Source of the DNA: Lysobacter arvi
GTDB lineage: Bacteria > Pseudomonadota > Gammaproteobacteria > Xanthomonadales > Xanthomonadaceae
Reading direction: 5' to 3'
DNA length: 64,000 nt
Assembly: GCA_031216755.1 (NCBI GenBank)
Contig: JARUHG010000001.1
Span: 744,001 to 808,000 of the forward strand
The notes under the pieces are model-generated. The model was not told the origin of the DNA. It made no database searches and saw only the letters and a program-made list of their open reading frames with translations. Every line of letters starts with the position of its first letter. Position 1 is the first letter of the stretch. Shown here in pieces: positions 58,486-64,000 of the stretch. The position numbers and the translations under genes were made by a program.

Positions 58486-61389
58486 ATGTCGCTCGCCCTC
58501 CTGGTCGCCCTGCCCTTCGTCGGCAGCCTGCTGGCGGCGCTGCTGCCCACCCGATCGCGCACGCTGATCGCCACCTTCGCGGGCGCGATCGCCGCGATCG
58601 TGTCCGTCGTGCTGCTCACCGCGTTTCCGATGGTGCGCGGCGGCGGCGTGATCCGCCAGACGATCCACTGGCTGCCGTCGATCGGGCTCGACCTGGCGTT
58701 CCGCCTCGACGGGTTCGTCTGGATGTTCGCCGTCATGATCGCGGTGATCGGCGTACTGGTGTGCCTCTACGCGCGTTATTACATGTCGCGCGAGGACCCG
58801 GCCGCGCGCTTCTACGCGATGCTGCTCGCGTTCATGGGGGCGATGCTCGGCGTGGTCATGTCGGGCAACCTGCTGCAGCTGGTGGTGTTCTGGGAGCTGA
58901 CCAGCTTCGCTTCGTTCCTGCTGATCGGTTACTGGTACCACCGCACCGACGCCCAGCGCGGCGCGCGCATGGCGTTGATCGTCACCGGAGGCGGCGGCTT
59001 GTGCCTGCTCGCCGGCGTCGTGCTGCTGGCGCACATCACGGGGAGTTTCCAGCTCGACGTCGTGCTGCAATCGGGCGACCGCATCAAGGCGCACGCGTGG
59101 TATCCCGCCACATTGGCGTTGATCGCGATCGGCGCGTTGACCAAGAGCGCGCAGTTCCCGTTCCACTTCTGGTTGCCGCGTGCGATGGCGGCACCCACGC
59201 CCGTGTCGGCCTACCTGCATTCGGCGACCATGGTGAAGGCCGGCGTGTTCGTGCTCGCACGGTTCTGGCCGGTGCTGTCGGGCACGGACGAATGGTTCTG
59301 GCTGATCGGTGGCGCGGGCGGCTTCACGCTGCTGCTCGGCGCGTACCTGGCGATGTTCCAGAACGACCTCAAGCGCCTGCTCGCCTATTCGACGATCAGC
59401 CATCTGGGCCTGATCACGCTGCTGCTCGGCCTCAACAGCCCGCTCGCCGCGGTGGCCGCGGTGTTCCACATCATGAACCACGCCACGTTCAAGGCCTCGC
59501 TGTTCATGGCGGCGGGGATCGTCGATCACGAAACCGGGACGCGCGACATCCGCCGCCTCAACGGCCTGATCCGCGCGATGCCGCGCACCGGCGCGCTCGC
59601 CCTGGTCGCCACCGCTGCGATGGCCGGCGTCCCGCTGCTCAACGGCTTCCTGTCGAAGGAGATGTTCTTCTCCGAAACGGTGTTCCTCTCCGCCTCGCCG
59701 ATCATCGAAGGGACGTTGCCGGTGCTGGCGACGGTCGCGTCGCTGTTCGCGGTCGTCTACTCGCTGCGCTTCGGTTACGACATCTTTTTCGGGCCGCCCT
59801 CGACCGACCTTCCCCGCACGCCCGAAGAAGCCCCGCGCTGGATGCGCATGCCCATCCTCTTCCTCGTCGCGGCGTGCGTGATCGTGGGCGTCGCGCCCAC
59901 GTTCGCCATCGGCCGGGTGCTCGACGCCGCGGCGCTGCCGGTCGTCGGCGGAACGCTGCCGACCTACAGCCTCGCGTTGTGGCACGGGTTCAACCTGCCG
60001 CTGATGATGAGCCTGGTGGCGATCGCCGGGGGCGTCGTCGGCTACATCGCCCTGCGCGCCGCGCAGGCGCGCGGACGGCTCGAGCTGCCGCCGCTGATCC
60101 CGCGGTGGAACGGGCGCGACGTCTTCGAAGCGACGCTGCTGGGCCTCACCCGCGGCGCACGCCACGTGCTGTGGGCCTGCAGCACGCGCCAGTTGCAGCC
60201 GCAGTTGTTCGTCGTGATCGCCACCACCGTGGTGCTGGCGATGCTCGCGGCGCGCGGGTTCCCGCTGACCTGGGGCGACCGCCCGCGCCTGGAGGCGTCG
60301 AACGCGTTCGTCGTGTTGTGGATCGTCGGCATCGTGTGCGCAGTGGGCGCGGCGGCGACCGCGAAGTACCACCGGCTCGTCGCGATCACGCTGATGGGCG
60401 GCGCGGGGCTCGTGACCTGCCTGACGTTCGCGTGGTTCTCGGCGCCCGACCTCGCACTGACGCAGATCGTGGTGGAAGTGGTGACCACCACGCTGTTCCT
60501 GCTGGGCCTGCGGTGGCTTCCGATGCCGACGCGGAAGGCGGGCGAAGTCGCTCCCCTGCGCGACCGCGTCCGTCGCGCGCGCGATCTGCTGCTCGCGGTG
60601 ATCGTCGGCATCGGGCTGGCCACGCTGTCGTTCGCGTTCCTCACGCGGCCGGCGCCGCAAAGCATTTCGCCGTTCTTCCTCGGCAACGCGCTGCCCGGCG
60701 GCGGCGGTGCCAACGTGGTCAATGTCATGCTCGTCGATTTCCGCGCCTTCGACACGCTGGGCGAGATCACCGTGCTCGCCGCCGTCGCGCTCACGGTCTA
60801 CGCGTTGCTGCGGCGGTTCCGCCCGCCTGCCGAAAGCATCTCGCAACCCGACCAGCAGCGCGTCGTATCCGACGAGCGCGCGACCGATCTGCTCAAGCCG
60901 CGTCGCGCGGACGCGTTCGCGCGCGGTTACCTGCTGGTGCCGTCGGTCATCGCCCGGCTGATGTTGCCGGTCTCGCTCGTCGTCGCGGCACACTTCTTCC
61001 TGCGCGGGCACAACGAACCGGGCGGCGGCTTCGTCGCCGGCCTCGTCGTCGCCATCGCATTGCTGATGCAGTACATCGTCTCGGGCACGCGCTGGGTGGA
61101 GACGCGCACGCGCGTGCGGCCGGCGCGCTGGATCGCCATCGGGTTGCTGATCGGCGCGGTGACGGGCCTGGGGGCCATCGTGCTCGGCTATCCGTTCCTG
61201 ACCACGCACACGGCGCACGCGACGTTGCCGCTGCTCGGCGAAGTCCATTTCCCGAGCGCGGCGTTCTTCGATCTGGCGGTGCTCGGCGTCGTGGTCGGCT
61301 CGACGTTGCTGATCCTCACCGCGCTGGCGCACCAATCGATCCGCAAACAGGCGCCGGCGCCTCCGCCGCCCGCGATGGGAGACCGCTGA
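58486..61389 (+). CDS. mrpA: Mrp-type cation/proton antiporter subunit A fused with subunit B
   Basis: The 967-residue protein is the large Mrp subunit. About residues 1-770 are MrpA, related to NuoL: ELTSFASFLLIGYWYHRTDA, KSAQFPFHFWLPRAMAAPTP with the proton-channel Lys, and MNHATFKASLFMAAGIVDHE. Residues ~810-967 are an MrpB domain (ARLMLPVSLVVAAHFFLRGH, GGGFVAGLVVAIALLMQYIV). This fused form is usual in Gram-negative PhaAB-type systems. The stop overlaps the start of mrpC by one base. The complex exchanges Na+ or K+ for H+, supporting alkali and salt tolerance. GAGG precedes the ATG weakly. Confidence 0.96.
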   Translation: MSLALLVALPFVGSLLAALLPTRSRTLIATFAGAIAAIVSVVLLTAFPMVRGGGVIRQTIHWLPSIGLDLAFRLDGFVWMFAVMIAVIGVLVCLYARYYMSREDPAARFYAMLLAFMGAMLGVVMSGNLLQLVVFWELTSFASFLLIGYWYHRTDAQRGARMALIVTGGGGLCLLAGVVLLAHITGSFQLDVVLQSGDRIKAHAWYPATLALIAIGALTKSAQFPFHFWLPRAMAAPTPVSAYLHSATMVKAGVFVLARFWPVLSGTDEWFWLIGGAGGFTLLLGAYLAMFQNDLKRLLAYSTISHLGLITLLLGLNSPLAAVAAVFHIMNHATFKASLFMAAGIVDHETGTRDIRRLNGLIRAMPRTGALALVATAAMAGVPLLNGFLSKEMFFSETVFLSASPIIEGTLPVLATVASLFAVVYSLRFGYDIFFGPPSTDLPRTPEEAPRWMRMPILFLVAACVIVGVAPTFAIGRVLDAAALPVVGGTLPTYSLALWHGFNLPLMMSLVAIAGGVVGYIALRAAQARGRLELPPLIPRWNGRDVFEATLLGLTRGARHVLWACSTRQLQPQLFVVIATTVVLAMLAARGFPLTWGDRPRLEASNAFVVLWIVGIVCAVGAAATAKYHRLVAITLMGGAGLVTCLTFAWFSAPDLALTQIVVEVVTTTLFLLGLRWLPMPTRKAGEVAPLRDRVRRARDLLLAVIVGIGLATLSFAFLTRPAPQSISPFFLGNALPGGGGANVVNVMLVDFRAFDTLGEITVLAAVALTVYALLRRFRPPAESISQPDQQRVVSDERATDLLKPRRADAFARGYLLVPSVIARLMLPVSLVVAAHFFLRGHNEPGGGFVAGLVVAIALLMQYIVSGTRWVETRTRVRPARWIAIGLLIGAVTGLGAIVLGYPFLTTHTAHATLPLLGEVHFPSAAFFDLAVLGVVVGSTLLILTALAHQSIRKQAPAPPPPAMGDR

Positions 61390-61733
61390 TGGAAGTGCTG
61401 CTCGCGCTGGTGATCGGCGTGCTCGGCGGAGCCGGCGTGTGGCTGCTGCTGCGCCAGCGCACGTTCCAGGTGGTGATGGGCCTGGTGCTGCTGTCCTATG
61501 CGGTCAATCTGTTCATCTTCAGCATGGGCAGCCTGTCGATCGATCATCCGCCCGTGGTGACGCCAGGACAGCCCGCCGACCTGCACCACTACAGCGATCC
61601 CATGCCGCAGGCGCTGGTGCTCACGGCCATCGTGATCGGCTTCGCGACGACGGCGTTGTTCCTGGTCGTGCTGCTCGCCGCCCGCGGGCTGAGCGGCACC
61701 GATCACGTCGATGGCAGGCAGGACCCGCCATGA
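61389..61733 (+). CDS. mrpC: Mrp antiporter subunit C
   Basis: The 114-residue protein has three membrane helices and is the NuoK-like subunit: LVIGVLGGAGVWLLLRQRTF, VVMGLVLLSYAVNLFIFSMG, and DPMPQALVLTAIVIGFATTA with the conserved Pro-x-x-Ala-Leu-Val-Leu-Thr. It shares one base with the stop of mrpA and ends in an ATGA overlap with mrpD. Confidence 0.95.
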   Translation: MEVLLALVIGVLGGAGVWLLLRQRTFQVVMGLVLLSYAVNLFIFSMGSLSIDHPPVVTPGQPADLHHYSDPMPQALVLTAIVIGFATTALFLVVLLAARGLSGTDHVDGRQDPP

Positions 61734-63370
61734 ACGCGACCGCTGCGCTGATCGTCCTTCCGATCGTGCTGCCGCTGCTGGCGGCCGCGGTGCTGTTGCT
61801 GATCCGCGAATCGCGCCGGCGCCTGGGTTCGCTGATCAACCTCGTCGCGACCTTCGCCGGGCTCGTCGCCGCGATGGCGATCCTGTGGCAGGTGAACCGC
61901 GCCGGCCCCGATGCGATCGCGGTACACCTCACCTCGAACTGGGCGGCGCCGTTCGGCATCGCGCTGGTCGCCGACCGGCTGTCGGCGTTGATGCTCGCGG
62001 TGGTGGGCGTCGTCGGGCTGGGCGCGGCGCTCTCCGCCGCCGCGGGCTGGTCGCGTACGGGCTCGTACTTCCATCCGCTGTTCCAGATCCAGCTGATGGG
62101 CATCAACGGCGCGTTCCTCACCGGCGACCTGTTCAACCTCTTCGTGTTCTTCGAAGTGATGCTCGCCGCATCGTACGGACTGCAACTGCACGGGTCGGGA
62201 TGGCCGCGCGTGCGTGCGGGCATGCACTACATCGCGGTCAACCTGCTCGCGTCGTCGTTGTTCCTGGTGGGGCTGGCGGTCCTCTACGGCGTGATGGGCA
62301 CGCTCTCGATGGCCGATGTCGCGGCCAAGGTGCCGTTCGTGCCGCCGGGCGATCGCGGCCTGCTGCACGCGGGTGCGGCGATCCTGGCGATGGCGTTCCT
62401 GATCAAGGCCGCCGTGTGGCCGCTCAATGCCTGGCTGGTGCCCGCTTACACCGCCGCGAGCACGCCGGTCGCGGCGCTGTTCGTGCTCATGACGAAGGTC
62501 GGCGTGTACGCGGTGGTCCGCTTGTGGATGCTGCTCTTTCCCGCGCTCGAAGGTGCCGGCACGCAGTTCGGCGGTCCGCTGCTGCTCGGCGCGGGGCTGG
62601 CGACGCTCGCCTTCGGCGCAATCGGCGTGCTCGCGTCGATCCGCCTGGATCGCATCGCCGCGTTCTCGGTGATCGTCACGTCGGGAACGCTGCTGGCCTC
62701 GTTCGCCACCGGATCGATCGCGGCGGCCGCGGCAGCGCTGTTCTACCTGGTCAGCTCCACCTTCGCGGTGAGCGCGCTGTTCCTGATGGTCGAGCCGGTG
62801 CAGCGCACGCGTTCGGAACGCCATGCGCAGCGGCCGGTGTACGACGCGCTGCCCGACGAGGACGACAACCTCGACGACCAGCAACTGCCGCTGGTCGGTC
62901 GCGCGTTTCCGGTGTCGATCGCGGCGCTGGGCCTGGCCTTCATGGCGTGCTCGCTGCTCGTGGCCGGCTTGCCGCCGTTGTCGGGCTTCCTGTCGAAGGC
63001 CGCGATCCTGACCGCCATCGTCGGCGACGGTGCGGGCGATGCACGGCCGGCCACGACGTGGATCCTGATGTCGCTGCTGCTGTGTTCCAGCCTGTTCACG
63101 ACGATCTCGCTGGTGCGCGCGGGCATCCGCCATTTCTGGTCTACCGGCGGGCGGTTCGCGCCGCAGCTCAAGCTCGTCGAAAGCGGCGCGGTGCTCGTGC
63201 TGATCGGCGCATGCCTGGTGCTGACCGTATTCGCCGATCCCGTGCTGCGCTACACCACGGCGACCGCGACGTATCTGCAGGCGCCCAGCCCATACGTGCG
63301 CGCGGTGTTCGGCACGCCGCCACGCCCGGGCCCCACCACGCCCGTCTATCCGCAGATCGAACCGCCATGA
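61730..63370 (+). CDS. mrpD: Mrp antiporter subunit D
   Basis: The 546-residue NuoM/N-like subunit has 14 predicted membrane helices. Conserved segments are INGAFLTGDLFNLFVFFEVM, with the functionally needed Glu, AFLIKAAVWPLNAWLVPAYT, with the channel Lys, and AGLPPLSGFLSKAAILTAIV. An acidic cytoplasmic loop (DEDDNLDDQQ) near residue 380 is an insertion seen in longer members. ATGA overlap with mrpC upstream and with mrpE downstream shows tight translational coupling. Confidence 0.96.
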   Translation: MNATAALIVLPIVLPLLAAAVLLLIRESRRRLGSLINLVATFAGLVAAMAILWQVNRAGPDAIAVHLTSNWAAPFGIALVADRLSALMLAVVGVVGLGAALSAAAGWSRTGSYFHPLFQIQLMGINGAFLTGDLFNLFVFFEVMLAASYGLQLHGSGWPRVRAGMHYIAVNLLASSLFLVGLAVLYGVMGTLSMADVAAKVPFVPPGDRGLLHAGAAILAMAFLIKAAVWPLNAWLVPAYTAASTPVAALFVLMTKVGVYAVVRLWMLLFPALEGAGTQFGGPLLLGAGLATLAFGAIGVLASIRLDRIAAFSVIVTSGTLLASFATGSIAAAAAALFYLVSSTFAVSALFLMVEPVQRTRSERHAQRPVYDALPDEDDNLDDQQLPLVGRAFPVSIAALGLAFMACSLLVAGLPPLSGFLSKAAILTAIVGDGAGDARPATTWILMSLLLCSSLFTTISLVRAGIRHFWSTGGRFAPQLKLVESGAVLVLIGACLVLTVFADPVLRYTTATATYLQAPSPYVRAVFGTPPRPGPTTPVYPQIEPP

Positions 63371-63864
63371 CGTTCCTTCGCCGCATCGTGCCGCTGCCCG
63401 GCCTGTCGCTCGCGCTGCTGGCGCTCTGGCTCCTGCTCGCGCGCAGTGCGAGCGCGGGGCAGCTCGCGCTCGGGCTGCTGGTCGCGCTGGCGATCCCCGT
63501 CCTGGTGGCGAAGTTCTGGCCGGTCACGACGCGCGTGCGTCGTCCCCTGACCATCCTGCGTTATGCGCTGCGCGTGTGCGGCGACGTGGTGCATTCCAAC
63601 CTCGTCGTCGCGTGGGGCGTGGTGCGATGGCGCTGGCACCGGCCGGCATTCAAATTCGTCGTGATCCCGCTGGACCTGCATGACCCGGTCGGGCTGGCGG
63701 TGCTGTCCATGGTGACCACGGTCGTGCCGGGCACCGTCTGGTCGGAACTCGCGGTCGACCGGAGCGCGATGCTGCTCCACGTCTGGGACGCGCCGGATGC
63801 CGACGCGTTCGTGGCCCGCTACAAGGCCCGCTACGAGGCACCGCTACGGGAGATCTTCGAATGA
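63367..63864 (+). CDS. mrpE: Mrp antiporter subunit E
   Basis: The 165-residue protein has two N-terminal membrane helices (LPGLSLALLALWLLLARSAS, LALGLLVALAIPVLVAKFWP) and the MrpE core: RYALRVCGDVVHSNLVVAWG, FVVIPLDLHDPVGLAVLSMV and TTVVPGTVWSEL. MrpE is needed for assembly of the complex. It overlaps mrpD and mrpF by ATGA sequences. Confidence 0.95.
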   Translation: MTFLRRIVPLPGLSLALLALWLLLARSASAGQLALGLLVALAIPVLVAKFWPVTTRVRRPLTILRYALRVCGDVVHSNLVVAWGVVRWRWHRPAFKFVVIPLDLHDPVGLAVLSMVTTVVPGTVWSELAVDRSAMLLHVWDAPDADAFVARYKARYEAPLREIFE

Positions 63865-64000
63865 GCACGCTGCTGTTCTACGCCATCGGCTTCACCCTGG
63901 GCTGCTACGCGCTCGCCTCGCTCATGGTGCTGGTGCGGCTGCTCCGCGGGCCGCGCGCGCAGGACCGCGTGTTCGCGCTCGACCTGCTTTACATGCATGC
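63861..64000 (+). CDS. mrpF: Mrp antiporter subunit F, 3' end missing at window edge
   Basis: The first 46 codons (MSTLLFYAIGFTLGCYALAS, then VRLLRGPRAQDRVFALDLLY) match the start of MrpF, with the conserved RGPRAQDRVFALD loop after the first membrane helix. It overlaps mrpE by ATGA and runs off the right edge; mrpG is expected beyond. Confidence 0.92.
   Translation, partial: MSTLLFYAIGFTLGCYALASLMVLVRLLRGPRAQDRVFALDLLYMH

Noticed and set aside
58168-61335. A minus-strand frame of over 1000 codons opposite mrpA
   Set aside because: Its composition is mostly Arg, Gln, His and Glu, as expected from the reverse of hydrophobic membrane-protein codons; mrpA on the plus strand is certain.

Overview
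The window is a high-GC (roughly two thirds G+C), densely coded stretch of a Gram-negative chromosome. The gene content points to the Xanthomonadaceae/Lysobacteraceae, probably a Lysobacter-like genus. Supporting signs are a TonB-dependent receptor, many exported and outer-membrane proteins, very GC-rich third codon positions, and interspersed paired-hairpin repeats around the sequence GTCCGCTT..AAGCGGAC. The assignment is an inference; no rRNA, tRNA or marker gene lies in the window. I see no CRISPR array, insertion sequence, phage or replication origin.

Layout. 1-10 kb: partial GNAT acetyltransferase, Na+/H+ antiporter-like membrane protein, BCCT osmolyte transporter, an outer-membrane protein with an arylsulfatase, and a three-PAS hybrid histidine kinase. 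10-12.7 kb: five unrelated small hypothetical genes, all on the minus strand and separated by same-orientation copies of a ~90 bp paired-hairpin repeat; the region looks lower in GC and cassette-like. 13.0-16.1 kb: a copper-RiPP (bufferin/oxazolin, hvf-type) cluster made of DoxX, precursor, MNIO enzyme (DUF692) and partner (DUF2063). The precursor carries six EGKCG motifs in three tandem repeats and is fused to two canonical EF-hands. 16.1-20.1 kb: GlxA-type regulator diverging from an SDR gene, TerC, and a NhaR-like LysR regulator. 20.4-25.8 kb: two tandem exported beta-helix paralogues, an NTF2-like protein, a metallo-beta-lactamase-fold hydrolase and a pyridoxamine-oxidase-like protein.

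25.9-45.5 kb is the most coherent block. A tightly overlapping minus-strand operon encodes a 2850-residue exported DUF11/SdrD-B repeat protein, a 1125-residue outer-membrane barrel and an OmpA-family protein. Next to it are an OmpR-type response regulator, a divergent 7TMR-DISM sensor kinase, and a LysM/FecR protein translationally coupled to a CHASE2-GGDEF diguanylate cyclase. Three tandem 10-bp repeats sit just upstream of a good -35/-10 promoter for the giant operon. A related repeat cluster lies upstream of the LysM/FecR gene, so the two-component system may control both.

45.7-64 kb: LysR, SDR and tautomerase genes; a Fur-box-controlled siderophore operon (TonB receptor, DUF3649, PepSY, DUF3325); a YegD-like Hsp70; a two-domain KaiC-like ATPase overlapping a hybrid histidine kinase; a DUF202 protein; and an Mrp cation/proton antiporter operon (AB fused, C, D, E, F) running off the right edge.
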